Shown: positions 7,091 through 14,990, numbered from the stretch's first letter. The stretch is 30,279 nt of DNA from an uncultured Actinomyces sp. (GCA_938028585.1 CALIZH010000411.1:1-30279); one strand, 5' to 3'. The notes: generated from the letters alone by a model not told the origin. Translations and numbers: made by a program.

Positions 7091-7983
7091 GGTGTTACCT
7101 CAATGAAAGTCGTATCTACAGACTGAGTGTCAGGATCAAATCCTTTGCCGAAGTAAGCTTCGATGTGGCTTTGGATCCACATGAGGATACTGGTGACAAC
7201 CAAATACCAAATTGCAGCTGCAATAAGCAAAGGAATTGGCTGGAATAGTTCTTGTCCCTTTTGGTCCGCAACGTAGGTTAGCTCAAGAGTGTAGGGGATT
7301 GCGCTGACCAGAGAGGTGGTCTTGAGCATTGAGATGGTCTCGTTGCCAATGGGCGGAACAATCACTCTCATAGCTTGAGGCAAGATAATCCGACGGAAAA
7401 TCTTCCCACGTGACATTCCCAGTGCCGTTGCCGCTTCCCATTGCCCTTTATCCACCGAGAGCAGTCCTGCGCGGATAATTTCGGCAAGGTAAGCGCCTTC
7501 GTTGAGGCCGAGCCCGATAAATGCCATCCAAAATGGTGTGAACCATTCACGAGTCTCGAAGGAAATGCCGAATTCTGTTCCGGGAATTCCCAAGCTAATT
7601 GTCTGGTAGAGAGTCGGTAGTAGTGACCAGAAAATCAGCTGCGTATAGATAGGCGTTCCACGGAAGAACCAAATATAGGCAGAAGCTACACCTCGTAAAA
7701 CGGGATTTATCGACTGTCGCATGATCGCCATGGTGATGGCAAGCACCGTGCCAAGTGCCATGGATAAAACCGTCAAGACGATCGTCATCATCAGGCCGGT
7801 GATGATCATTTTTGAAAAGAGCCATTCCCACACCACATCCCACCTAAATTTGGGGTTTGTGACAAGGATGTAGGCCAATCCCAATGCCAAGAGTCCAACG
7901 ATAAACGCGCTGATCCAACGACCTAGGTGGAAGACAGGTCGGGATTGGATCAACTCCACCCCGTCTTTGGTCTTTTCGGGCAT
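7087..7983 (-). CDS. Polar amino-acid ABC importer, permease subunit
   Basis: A 298-residue inner-membrane permease of the HisM/GlnP class. A first membrane helix (ISAFIVGLLALGLAYILV) precedes the BPD_transp_1-type core with about five more helices. The EAA loop that contacts the ATPase is seen in EAATALGMSRGKIFRRIILP, followed by MRVIVPPIGNETISMLKTTSL. The segment YIWFFRGTPIYTQLIFW is characteristic of amino-acid permeases. One permease gene is present, so the transporter probably uses a homodimer. The ATG at 7983 has AAGGAA about ten bases upstream. It lies 35 bases after the binding-protein gene and overlaps the ATPase gene by four bases. Confidence 0.93.
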   Translation of the reverse strand: MPEKTKDGVELIQSRPVFHLGRWISAFIVGLLALGLAYILVTNPKFRWDVVWEWLFSKMIITGLMMTIVLTVLSMALGTVLAITMAIMRQSINPVLRGVASAYIWFFRGTPIYTQLIFWSLLPTLYQTISLGIPGTEFGISFETREWFTPFWMAFIGLGLNEGAYLAEIIRAGLLSVDKGQWEAATALGMSRGKIFRRIILPQAMRVIVPPIGNETISMLKTTSLVSAIPYTLELTYVADQKGQELFQPIPLLIAAAIWYLVVTSILMWIQSHIEAYFGKGFDPDTQSVDTTFIEVTP

Positions 7984-8018
7984 AACGTGAATTCCTTAAA
8001 GATACTAGCGAGGGAATA

Positions 8019-8948
8019 TCAGACCTGAGGGTTAATTTCTGCGGTCTTGAGTGCGCCTTGGTTCGATCCGTAGGTTGCGAGGATCTTCTCAACGTATCCG
8101 TTGTCCATCAGGTACTGGACAGCTGCCTGGATGGCCTTCGTGAGTTGCTCGTTATCCTTAGGGACGATGATTCCCTGAGGTGCAGATTCAACGACATCTC
8201 CGACCTGCTCGAGCGAACCATTAGATTGCTCAATGGTGTAGCCAATAACGGGGGAGTCAGCAAGGGTTGCATCGTACTGGCCACTGGCGACACGCACGGC
8301 AATGTCAGTTTGAAGGTCGTGAGGCATGATCTTTACAGCCTTTTCGCCCTTAGCGGTGCAGTCATTAGACAGTTGAGTGATGTAGTCGAATTGGAAGGTT
8401 CCATTCTGGACACCAACAGTTGTTCCACATACGTGCGTTGGATCAAAGTTCTTGGGATTTCCCTTCGCAACTGCGAAAGCAGTACCAGTTTCGATGAAGC
8501 TGACCATGTTGACTTCCTTCTCACGATCTGCAGTGATCGTGAAGCCAGAAATGCCGATATCGAACTTCGAACCAAGCGAAGGAATAATTGTTGCGAATTC
8601 AGCATGCTCTGTGGTTGCGCCCTTCAGGCCCATGACACGCGCAATCGCGTCGGCCATATTGACGTCATAACCAGTGGGGGTAGTGCCATCTGACTTGAAG
8701 AACTCTGCCGGTGCGTAGTCAATTGATGCGCCGTTCTTCAACACTCCCGCTTTCTTGATGGACTCGGGAACCAATGCCTCAATTTCAGGGACAGCTTGGA
8801 TCGATGAGGTATCGAAACTGAGATTCGCTGCCTGAGAGGTGGATGCTGAACCGTCTGCTGAAGGCTTTTCGTCGGGGTTTGAACAAGCTGCGATACCTGC
8901 TGCGCTCAGCACCAGAATGGATGGAATTGCAATAAGTTTTGTGTTCAT
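8019..8948 (-). CDS. Amino-acid-binding lipoprotein of the ABC importer (family 3)
   Basis: A 309-residue extracellular solute-binding protein. The N-terminus MNTKLIAIPSILVLSAAGIAAC is a lipoprotein signal with lipobox IAAC and lipidated Cys22, followed by a polar linker rich in Ser and Ala. The SBP_bac_3 fold is recognisable in GYDVNMADAIARVMG, TIIPSLGSKFDIGISGFTITADREKEVNMV, and the second lobe VGVQNGTFQFDYI and VASGQYDATLADSPVIGYTI. It captures an amino acid outside the membrane and delivers it to the permease. ATG 8948 is chosen for its AAGGAGA site and proper signal peptide; an extension to 9005 would encode an implausible leader across the promoter. The palindromic ATGCAT cluster upstream may be its operator. 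Confidence 0.93.
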   Translation of the reverse strand: MNTKLIAIPSILVLSAAGIAACSNPDEKPSADGSASTSQAANLSFDTSSIQAVPEIEALVPESIKKAGVLKNGASIDYAPAEFFKSDGTTPTGYDVNMADAIARVMGLKGATTEHAEFATIIPSLGSKFDIGISGFTITADREKEVNMVSFIETGTAFAVAKGNPKNFDPTHVCGTTVGVQNGTFQFDYITQLSNDCTAKGEKAVKIMPHDLQTDIAVRVASGQYDATLADSPVIGYTIEQSNGSLEQVGDVVESAPQGIIVPKDNEQLTKAIQAAVQYLMDNGYVEKILATYGSNQGALKTAEINPQV

Positions 8949-8977
8949 GATGTCTCTCCTTGAGTTCTGATGAAATA

Positions 8978-9006
8978 AGCATACATCAGAATGCATATTA
9001 TGCATA
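8978..9006 (-). promoter_or_regulatory. Palindrome cluster and candidate promoter upstream of the binding-protein gene
   Basis: Bases 8991-9005 read ATGCATATTATGCAT, a 15-base palindrome around one central base. It overlaps TATGCATA (8999-9006) and is followed by GCATACATC. On the minus strand TATGCT (8983-8978) is a possible -10 with a weak -35 inside the palindrome. TGCATA half-sites are reminiscent of actinobacterial arginine boxes (ArgR), but the spacing is not exact, so the regulator is unproven. Confidence 0.4.
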
Positions 9007-9036
9007 AATCGGTAATGGGTGACTCCTCACACAAAA

Positions 9037-9076
9037 ATTTGAGGCCTGTGAACAACTTGGTTCACAGGCCTCAAAT
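9037..9076 (-). terminator. Intrinsic terminator of the DUF4191 gene
   Basis: Arms 9037-9053 and 9060-9076 pair perfectly over 17 bp around a six-base loop. On the minus strand the stem is followed directly by TTTTTGTG, so it is a classical intrinsic terminator starting six bases after the DUF4191 stop. Confidence 0.85.
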
Positions 9077-9082
9077 AAAAGA

Positions 9083-9778
9083 TCAGCGTCCGCGCAGTGC
9101 GCGCCGGTTGGGACGCATCCGGGTTGGATCAATTCCCTTGGGGATTGGTGCAGACGTGCGGTCCAGGGCGCTCAGGCGCTGGTTAACCAGAGGAACTTCG
9201 TCACGAGTAAGCGTCTTTTTGAGTGAGCGAAGTTCACGTTGAAGCTTCGCTAAGCGAACCTGTCCCTCTTCAGTACCAACCTGAATGGTGGTAACAGTGA
9301 CGTTGCGCATGATCCGCTGCGCCTTCTTGCGTTCCTGCTCAAGTAGGGAGCGAACACGGGAGCTGGGACCTTCGGAAATGAGCACAATTCCAGGACGACC
9401 GATGAGGCGCCAAACGAGATCCTGTTCAGGATTTGCGGCGATCGGCTGTTGATTGGCAATCCAGCCACTGCGGATGCGGCTAATCACCATGTATACCTGG
9501 CCAACAGTCCCCTCGACCTGGGCATATGTTGCGCGTTCGGTAAGAGTCGACAAGATGATGGTCGAGATCAAAACACCGATGAGCAGGCCCAGGAGGATGA
9601 GTGAGAACCAGCTACCGTGGATAAGTGCCGCAGCTAGAACTCCAAGTGCAGTTGCGACGACCGTAACACCGATCATCAGCCATCCGATCCAAGGATAGGT
9701 ACGGGCGGCAATTCGGTAAGCGTCCATCAGATTGTGATAGAAGCGCCGTTTTTTCTGGGGTGTGCTGTTTTCGCTCAT
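9083..9778 (-). CDS. DUF4191-family membrane protein
   Basis: A 231-residue protein of the actinobacterial DUF4191 family. A basic N-terminus (QKKRRFYHNLMDAYRIAART) precedes two membrane helices, about residues 31-52 (WIGWLMIGVTVVATALGVLAA) and 57-78 (FSLILLGLLIGVLISTIILS). The rest is soluble, with ERATYAQVEGTVGQVY, DLVWRLIGRPGIVLISEG and a basic helical C-terminus ending RMRPNRRALRGR. Its function is unknown. In many actinobacteria the family sits near lipoate and 2-oxo acid dehydrogenase genes, which agrees with lpdA-sucB nearby (knowledge plus inference). The ATG at 9778 lacks a ribosome site; TAAGAT lies nine bases upstream, giving a leader of only about three bases. Confidence 0.85.
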   Translation of the reverse strand: MSENSTPQKKRRFYHNLMDAYRIAARTYPWIGWLMIGVTVVATALGVLAAALIHGSWFSLILLGLLIGVLISTIILSTLTERATYAQVEGTVGQVYMVISRIRSGWIANQQPIAANPEQDLVWRLIGRPGIVLISEGPSSRVRSLLEQERKKAQRIMRNVTVTTIQVGTEEGQVRLAKLQRELRSLKKTLTRDEVPLVNQRLSALDRTSAPIPKGIDPTRMRPNRRALRGR

Positions 9779-9787
9779 AACGGGTCT

Positions 9788-9793
9788 ATCTTA
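9788..9793 (-). promoter_or_regulatory. Possible -10 of the DUF4191 gene (near-leaderless)
   Basis: TAAGAT on the minus strand lies nine bases before the ATG at 9778. A start six to seven bases downstream leaves a leader of about three bases, and no Shine-Dalgarno is present. No clear -35 was found. Confidence 0.35.
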
Positions 9794-9825
9794 GCGGGTT
9801 TTTCGTCTGTCACAGAATGTGAAAG

Positions 9826-9857
9826 GGGGTGTGGGGATCATTTGATCTCCACACCCC
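9826..9857 (-). terminator. Terminator of the YagU-type gene
   Basis: GGGGTGTGGGGATCA (9826-9840) and 9843-9857 pair over 15 bp with one G-T wobble and a very short loop. It starts 16 bases after the stop at 9874 on the minus strand and is followed by CTTTC, a poor T-tract. Confidence 0.65.
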
Positions 9858-9873
9858 GATTCGCTTCGCTATC

Positions 9874-10452
9874 TCAACGAGTTGCTGCGGCCAAGGGGAC
9901 CTCTGCATCGGGTTCATGAGTGATGCGGTTACGCAGGTCGCGGCGAACGATTTCGATCGACCACATCCACACAATGTGCCCCAGTGCTTCTGAGAAGTGC
10001 TCAGCCCAACTCTGTCCGCCTTCAACCCAGGGGAATGGGGAGGGGACTGTACCCATAAGAGGCATGAGGACAAGGTGGAAGCCGATCCAGACAAGCAGAC
10101 CGAATGCGGCACCTTGCCAGAGCTTAATTCCAGGGAAATATTCCGCGACAATGCAGTAGAAGAGCGCAAAGACAATCGCGAAGGAGAAGTGGATGATGAA
10201 AGAATAAATCGGGAGGTTATTGTTTCCGTTGAAAGAAACTGTTGTGTGAACCTGATCGGGGGTCATCCCGAGCTGCTCGAGGAGCATCTGTGGCGGGTTT
10301 GTTGCGTTGCGCTCGGGGGTACGAGGCGGGAAAGGAACTTCCCATCCGAACTTGACGATTGCGGAAAAGAGACCGCCAATTACACCGGTAATTGTAGCTG
10401 CGCCAATGCGACGGCGTTTGGGATCAGTCTTTTTAAAAAGGTTTTTGAACAT
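9874..10452 (-). CDS. YagU/DUF1440-family membrane protein
   Basis: A 192-residue membrane protein of the YagU family. Its basic start MFKNLFKKTDPKRRRIGAA is followed by helices around GVIGGLFSAIVKFGWEVPFPPR, IYSFIIHFSFAIVFALFYCIVA, LWQGAAFGLLVWIGFHLVLMP and a final SEALGHIVWMWSIEIVRRDL. The WEVPFPPR and GHIVWMW segments are family features. In Escherichia coli YagU has been linked to acid resistance; this role is not shown for actinobacterial members. The ATG at 10452 is inferred from the family N-terminus. The frame is open to 10626, but that part is not protein-like and holds a GC-rich hairpin. No good ribosome site precedes the ATG, so the start is moderately certain. Confidence 0.8.
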   Translation of the reverse strand: MFKNLFKKTDPKRRRIGAATITGVIGGLFSAIVKFGWEVPFPPRTPERNATNPPQMLLEQLGMTPDQVHTTVSFNGNNNLPIYSFIIHFSFAIVFALFYCIVAEYFPGIKLWQGAAFGLLVWIGFHLVLMPLMGTVPSPFPWVEGGQSWAEHFSEALGHIVWMWSIEIVRRDLRNRITHEPDAEVPLAAATR

Positions 10453-10489
10453 CTTCAGGCATTTCTGTCGATACTGCAGAGTACGGACA

Positions 10490-10520
10490 CCGAGGAGGTC
10501 GCGAGGCGACGCAGCCTCGG
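10490..10520 (-). repeat. GC-rich nested hairpin upstream of the YagU-type gene
   Basis: CCGAGG (10490-10495) pairs with CCTCGG (10515-10520), and inside it GTCGC (10498-10502) pairs with GCGAC (10506-10510) around GAG. It lies 38 bases before the ATG of the YagU-type gene, so it may be in its leader. No T-tract follows on either strand; function is unknown. Confidence 0.35.
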
Positions 10521-10527
10521 GTATCGG

Positions 10528-10557
10528 TTGACAGTCTCTCACCTTTGAACGTAGATC
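10528..10557 (+). promoter_or_regulatory. Possible plus-strand promoter in the yagU-sucB gap
   Basis: A perfect TTGACA (10528-10533) lies 17-18 bases before GTAGAT/TAGATC (10551-10557) on the plus strand, where no protein gene follows. It would fire toward the sucB terminator and antisense to sucB. The -10 is poor, so this is tentative. Confidence 0.2.
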
Positions 10558-10596
10558 GCTAGGTAGTAGGCCTGTTGATGACGAGGTGAAATAAAA

Positions 10597-10626
10597 GTGG
10601 TGGGCAAGCCTAAGCTTGCCCACCAC
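10597..10626 (-). terminator. Intrinsic terminator of lpdA-sucB
   Basis: GTGGTGGGCAAGC (10597-10609) pairs perfectly over 13 bp with 10614-10626 around a CTAA loop. On the minus strand TTTTATTTC follows immediately. It starts 20 bases after the sucB stop. Confidence 0.85.
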
Positions 10627-10646
10627 AGTAATGAGATCAGTGAAGT

Positions 10647-12419
10647 CTACAGGCCGAGTTCTGACTCGAATGCAGCTTCTTCAAGTCGGCGCTTCACATC
10701 CATGAGGAAACGGGATGCGTCTGCGCCGTCAATCAGACGGTGATCGTAGGACAATGAGAGATAAACCATTGAACGGATCGCGATCGAATCGTTGCCGAGT
10801 TCGTCCTTAACAACCACTGGGCGCTTCACGATCGTGCCCACGCCCATGATCGCTGTTTCCGGCATGTTGACCACTGGCGTATCGAAAAGCGCGCCACCTG
10901 AACCAGTGTTCGTGACGGTGAAGGTTGCACCCGAAAGCTCATCAGCACCGATCGTTGCCGAACGTGTGCGTGCAGCAAGATCGTTGATTGAACGCGAAAC
11001 GTCGGCGAGTGACATTTCCTGGGCATTCTTGATGACCGGGGCCAGCAGGCCGCGCTCCGTATCTACCGCGATGCCAATGTTCTCGTGATCGAAGTACGTT
11101 ACTTCCTTGTCATTAATCGTTGCGTTGAGCTTGGGGTGGAAGCGCAGCGCTTCGGTCGCAGCCTTGACGAAGAAGGGGAGGAAAGTCAGCTTGGTGTTCT
11201 CGCGCTGAACAAATGCGTCCTTTGCGCGCGCACGCAGAGCGGCAATCTTTGTAACGTCTACTTCAATGACGGTGGTGAGCTGGGCAGCGGTTGCGAGTGA
11301 CTCGACCATGCGGCGGGCGATGGTCTGGCGCAAACGCGACATCTTCTCAGTGGTTCCGCGAAGCGGTGATGCCTCGCGGCCGGAGAAGACATTGTCGCCA
11401 GGGGCTGCTGCTACGGCGGTCTGAGGTGCTGCGCTCGCTGCAGGAGCTGCAGGAGCTTGCACTGCCGCGCGTGCCTTGATTGCGGCCTCGACGTCTTCAC
11501 GGCGAATTCGGCCACCGATCCCAGTGCCGGTGACCTCTGCAAGCTCAATTCCTGCCTCGCGCGCAAGCTTGCGGACGATAGGCGTCACATAGCCGGTTTG
11601 GGAAACCTGTGCGGGAGTAGAAGCGGAAGACTGGGCCAGCTGGCCAGTTTCTGCAGTCTGAGCCAAGGAGGCGGGAGTCGGGAAGGGGTTTACCGGTGCA
11701 GCGGGAGCTGGTGCAGGAGCCTGAGGTGCCGGGGAAGCAGGAACAGGTGCTTGCTGAACCGGAGCCGCAGGTGCTGCTGCCGGAGCAGCGGGTGCCGCAG
11801 GTTCACTGGGGGCAGCCGAGGGAGCCTGAGCAGTAATCACTGCAAGGACAGTGCCAACCTCAACGGTCTCATCTTCCGGTACGCGAATTTCTGCGAGGAA
11901 GCCGGAAGCGGGAGCAGGAACTTCGGAGTCCACCTTATCGGTCGAAACCTCAACCAGGGGTTCATCGGTTTCAACTGCGTCGCCAACGGACTTGAGCCAG
12001 GTGGTGACGGTGCCTTCTGTTACCGATTCGCCGAGCGCAGGCATGACGACCTCGGTTCCACTTACCGGTGCCGAGGCCGACGCAGGAGCGGAAGCAGCGG
12101 GTGCGGGTTGCGCCTCGGGAGCCGGCGCCGGCGTAGGTGCGCTTTCCTGTGCGGGGGCAGGAGCGTCTTGCGGGGCCTCGGAAGCATCACCAATGAGCGC
12201 CAGCTGTGTACCGACCTCGACGGTTTCGTCTTCGGGAACAAGAATTTGAAGAAGAACACCTGCCACGGGGGAGGGAACTTCAGAGTCGACCTTGTCGGTG
12301 GAAACTTCGACCAAGGGCTCATCGAGCGCGACGGTGTCGCCCACTGACTTGAGCCAGGTGGTCACGGTGCCTTCGGTCACCGACTCGCCCAAAGCGGGCA
12401 TGATCACTGCGGTTGCCAT
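10647..12419 (-). CDS. sucB: Dihydrolipoamide acyltransferase (E2) with two lipoyl domains, SucB/DlaT type
   Basis: A 590-residue E2 core of a 2-oxo acid dehydrogenase complex. Two nearly identical lipoyl domains carry the DKV motif, with lipoyl lysines K43 and K162 in VSTDKVDSEVP. Ala/Pro-rich linkers separate them from a peripheral subunit-binding domain (277-314, VTPIVRKLAREAGIELAEV). The catalytic acyltransferase domain ends in SYDHRLIDGAD with H560 and D564. The swinging lipoyl arms pass acyl groups to CoA. Such genes are commonly annotated sucB, but in Mycobacterium and Corynebacterium the orthologue (DlaT/AceF) serves pyruvate dehydrogenase, so the substrate is open. ATG 12419 has AAGGAGA upstream; the frame is open to 12704 only because it overlaps lpdA. 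It lies 25 bases after lpdA in one operon. Confidence 0.92.
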   Translation of the reverse strand: MATAVIMPALGESVTEGTVTTWLKSVGDTVALDEPLVEVSTDKVDSEVPSPVAGVLLQILVPEDETVEVGTQLALIGDASEAPQDAPAPAQESAPTPAPAPEAQPAPAASAPASASAPVSGTEVVMPALGESVTEGTVTTWLKSVGDAVETDEPLVEVSTDKVDSEVPAPASGFLAEIRVPEDETVEVGTVLAVITAQAPSAAPSEPAAPAAPAAAPAAPVQQAPVPASPAPQAPAPAPAAPVNPFPTPASLAQTAETGQLAQSSASTPAQVSQTGYVTPIVRKLAREAGIELAEVTGTGIGGRIRREDVEAAIKARAAVQAPAAPAASAAPQTAVAAAPGDNVFSGREASPLRGTTEKMSRLRQTIARRMVESLATAAQLTTVIEVDVTKIAALRARAKDAFVQRENTKLTFLPFFVKAATEALRFHPKLNATINDKEVTYFDHENIGIAVDTERGLLAPVIKNAQEMSLADVSRSINDLAARTRSATIGADELSGATFTVTNTGSGGALFDTPVVNMPETAIMGVGTIVKRPVVVKDELGNDSIAIRSMVYLSLSYDHRLIDGADASRFLMDVKRRLEEAAFESELGL

Positions 12420-12444
12420 GTTCAATCTCCTTGTCGGTGACAGG

Positions 12445-13818
12445 TTAGTTGTGTGCGTGGAGAGGCTTGCCGGCCAGAGCCATGGCTGCCTCGCCGATAG
12501 CTTCATTTTGTGTCGGGTGAGCGTGGATGAGTGCTGCGAGATCCTCTGGGTAGGCTTCCCAGTTGACCATGAGCTCTCCTTCGCCAACCTGCTCGCCAAT
12601 GCGCGTGCCAATTCCGTGGAATCCGACGATGGGTCCATCTTCCACGGAAACGAGTTTAATGAAGCCCGTTGCTCCAAGGATATTAGACTTTCCGTTGCCC
12701 GCAAGGTTGTATTCGACCGTGCGCACCTTGTCGCCGTACTTCTCGCGTGCCTGCTTCTCAGTCAGGCCAACAGAGGCGATTTCGGGTTCGCAGAAGGTTA
12801 CTCGTGGAATTCCGGACTCGTCCATCATCGTGGGGGAGAGACCGGCGATTTCTTCCGCTACGAAGATGCCCTGCAGGAAGCCGCGGTGTGCAAGTTGAAG
12901 TCCGGGAACGATGTCTCCGACTGCGTAGATGTTGCCCACACCGGTGTGCAGTCGCTCGTTGGTGAGAACGAAGCCGCGCTCCATCTTGATACCGGCTTCT
13001 TCGTAGCCCAAGCCTTCGGTGACGGGACCGCGTCCAACTGCAACCAGGAGAACATCGGCATCGAAGGTCTTGCCATCTTCTGTTGCGACGTGAACGCCGG
13101 AGTCATCCTGTGTCGCGCTGGCGAAGCGGGTATTGGTGTGGAAAGCAATACCGCGCTTACGGAACGAACGCTCGAGGTGCTTGGAAACCGCCTCGTCTTC
13201 GTTATTTGCAAGGTGGGGGAGCGCCTCGATGATTGTGACTTCCGCGCCGAAGGAACGCCAGACGGAAGCAAACTCTAGGCCAATGACGCCGCCGCCCAAT
13301 ACGACAGCCTTCTGAGGTACCCATTCCATTTGAAGGGCTTGATCAGAGGTGATGATGCGGCCCGAAATATCCAAACCTGGGATTGAACGAGAATAAGAAC
13401 CTGTCGCAAGAATGATGTTGCGGCCAACGATGCGCTGTCCGCCTACCTCAATGGTGTCAGGTGAAGCCAAACGACCCCATCCCTGGATGACGTCTACGCC
13501 GCGAGACGAAAGCAGGCCCTGTACGCCTCGGTACAACTTATTAACAATGGAATCGCGATACTGGCCGACCTTTGCCATATCGATTCCCTGGAAGCTCGCC
13601 TGGATGCCGAAAGTATCGGATTCGCGGACGGTGTCAGCAGTCTCTGCTGCGTGCAGGTAAGCCTTGGTCGGGATGCAGCCACGGTGGAGGCAGGTTCCAC
13701 CAACCTTGTCACCTTCGATAAGGGCTACTTTCAATCCCAGCTGGGAGGCGCGCAAAGCCGCGGCATAGCCACCTGAACCCGCACCCAGAATGACGAGGTC
13801 GTATACAGACTCGCTCAC
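12445..13818 (-). CDS. lpdA: Dihydrolipoyl dehydrogenase (E3)
   Basis: A 457-residue flavoprotein disulfide reductase that reoxidises the dihydrolipoyl groups of E2 and makes NADH. The FAD fingerprint GAGSGGYAAALRA starts at residue 12. The redox disulfide is C43 and C48 in GGTCLHRGCIPTK. The NAD site is VVLGGGVIGLEFASVW, the second FAD contact is GNIYAVGDIVPG, and the catalytic dyad is H434/E439 in AHPTQNEAIGE near the C-terminus. GTG 13818 is chosen because AAGGAG lies about seven bases upstream and SESVYDLVILG is the usual start. It is followed after 25 bases by sucB, so E3 and E2 are made together; no E1 gene is in the window. A divergent membrane-protein gene lies upstream. Confidence 0.96.
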   Translation of the reverse strand: MSESVYDLVILGAGSGGYAAALRASQLGLKVALIEGDKVGGTCLHRGCIPTKAYLHAAETADTVRESDTFGIQASFQGIDMAKVGQYRDSIVNKLYRGVQGLLSSRGVDVIQGWGRLASPDTIEVGGQRIVGRNIILATGSYSRSIPGLDISGRIITSDQALQMEWVPQKAVVLGGGVIGLEFASVWRSFGAEVTIIEALPHLANNEDEAVSKHLERSFRKRGIAFHTNTRFASATQDDSGVHVATEDGKTFDADVLLVAVGRGPVTEGLGYEEAGIKMERGFVLTNERLHTGVGNIYAVGDIVPGLQLAHRGFLQGIFVAEEIAGLSPTMMDESGIPRVTFCEPEIASVGLTEKQAREKYGDKVRTVEYNLAGNGKSNILGATGFIKLVSVEDGPIVGFHGIGTRIGEQVGEGELMVNWEAYPEDLAALIHAHPTQNEAIGEAAMALAGKPLHAHN

Positions 13819-14009
13819 GTGTTCCACTCCTTGATAATGAAGAGAACGGACCTTCAATGTCCGACTTAGGTCCTATTCTTCCACTAGTCACTACTTTTGT
13901 CCGTCACAAAATCGTCTACTCGGCGGTTAGACAGCACACATGTTTTCATGCAAAAAGTCGTGGGGAGCGGCGCGGAGCAACTAGTATGGCAGTGGATTAA
14001 GGAGGAAAG

Positions 14010-14531
14010 GTGAGCGAAGCGGTTCACGAGCAATCTCAGGATAATCGCCCACCCGCACGCGGATCGGGACGACTGATTATTGCCCTGTACTGGATTTTTA
14101 GCGTCACTGTAACTCTTCGAGCTCTTGCTGATTCCTATTATCTGCGGGAGATACCGTTGTGGGCGCGCATCATTGCGGTGCTTATTGGTGCGATTTATGT
14201 AGTTGCTGCTATTAGCTTGACGCACAATGGAAGGCGTATGCGCATCCTTGGGTGGTGCATGATCGCTCTGTGCCTTATCGGACCTTTTGCATGCGGCGTA
14301 GCTGGAGCTTCCTTGCCCTCAATGAGGCTGATGCCGAATGCTTGGAATGCTTTCGGCGCCGACTTCGCCTATCTCCCACTGGTCGTTGCCGCTATCGGTG
14401 CCATATGGATGTGGCTATCGAATCCGCGCAGGATTGTCGAAATTGCCGAGCAGGTAGAGCGACCCGGTAAGGGCATTCTTTCCTCGAAAAAATCAGAGGC
14501 CTCGGAAGAGGCGGAAGCGGCCCGCAGCTAG
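14010..14531 (+). CDS. Small integral membrane protein, function unknown
   Basis: A 173-residue protein with four likely membrane helices: about 21-41 (RLIIALYWIFSVTVTLRALA), 51-71 (ARIIAVLIGAIYVVAAISL), 79-99 (ILGWCMIALCLIGPFACGV) and 120-137 (YLPLVVAAIGAIWMWLS). The N-terminus is hydrophilic and the C-terminal tail is charged, ending SEASEEAEAARS. I do not recognise a named family; similar small proteins are annotated hypothetical in Actinomyces-type genomes. GTG 14010 is preceded by AAGGAGGAAAG, an excellent ribosome site with short spacing. It is divergent from lpdA and convergent with trmL, with which it shares the last four bases. Confidence 0.8.
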   Translation: MSEAVHEQSQDNRPPARGSGRLIIALYWIFSVTVTLRALADSYYLREIPLWARIIAVLIGAIYVVAAISLTHNGRRMRILGWCMIALCLIGPFACGVAGASLPSMRLMPNAWNAFGADFAYLPLVVAAIGAIWMWLSNPRRIVEIAEQVERPGKGILSSKKSEASEEAEAARS

Positions 14532-14989
14532 ATTCCGTTCGGGAAACCCAGCTGACGCCAAGCCTCGTAAAGCGCAATCGATGCGGAATTTGCGAGATTG
14601 AGCGAACGCACTCCCGGGAGCATCTGAATGCGTACGCATTGAGTGATGCGGGGGTGAGTCATTGCCCATTCGGGAAGACCGACCGATTCGCGGCCGAATA
14701 GTAGGCCATCTCCATCGGCATAGTGAACCTCGCTGTAATGATCTGAAGCATGTCCAGTAAATGCCCAGATGTGTCCGGGAACTTCGGCTAAGGCATCTTC
14801 AAAATTGGAGTGGACCTTGACGTGTGCCAGATCGTGGTAGTCCAATCCTGCGCGCTTGAGCTTGGTGTCGGACATGTCAAACCCCAGCGGTTCAACCAGG
14901 TGAAGAAAAGCTCCGGTGCACGCAGCGAGGCGAATTGCAGCGCCGCTATTTCCTGGGATTTCAGGTTCAAGAAAAATGATGTGAAGCAT
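14528..14989 (-). CDS. trmL: tRNA (cytidine/uridine-2'-O-)-methyltransferase TrmL
   Basis: A 153-residue SPOUT (TrmH/SpoU class) methyltransferase of TrmL length. It has the N-terminal EPEIPGNSGAAIRLAACTG with the conserved Asn, the motif 2 region LLFGRESVGLPEW, and motif 3 IQMLPGVRSLNLANSASIALYE that forms the S-adenosylmethionine knot. TrmL methylates the ribose of wobble nucleotide 34 in certain tRNA-Leu species (known for Escherichia coli). The ATG at 14989 lies one base after the stop of the PEBP gene and has no clear Shine-Dalgarno of its own, so it is probably translated by coupling. Its TAG stop is complementary to the TAG of the convergent membrane-protein gene. Confidence 0.93.
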   Translation of the reverse strand: MLHIIFLEPEIPGNSGAAIRLAACTGAFLHLVEPLGFDMSDTKLKRAGLDYHDLAHVKVHSNFEDALAEVPGHIWAFTGHASDHYSEVHYADGDGLLFGRESVGLPEWAMTHPRITQCVRIQMLPGVRSLNLANSASIALYEAWRQLGFPNGI

Positions 14990-14990
14990 G

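Noticed and set aside
9805..9823. TCACAGAATGTGA palindrome as a CRP/GlxR site
   Set aside because: The half-sites are in the inverse orientation (TCACA...TGTGA rather than TGTGA-N6-TCACA) and the spacing is three, not six.
11457..13278. Long plus-strand frames (296 and 328 codons) opposite sucB and lpdA
   Set aside because: They are antisense to well-supported enzymes, have low-complexity Ser/Arg/Gly or Cys-rich translations, and lack ribosome sites. Codon bias of the real genes explains them.
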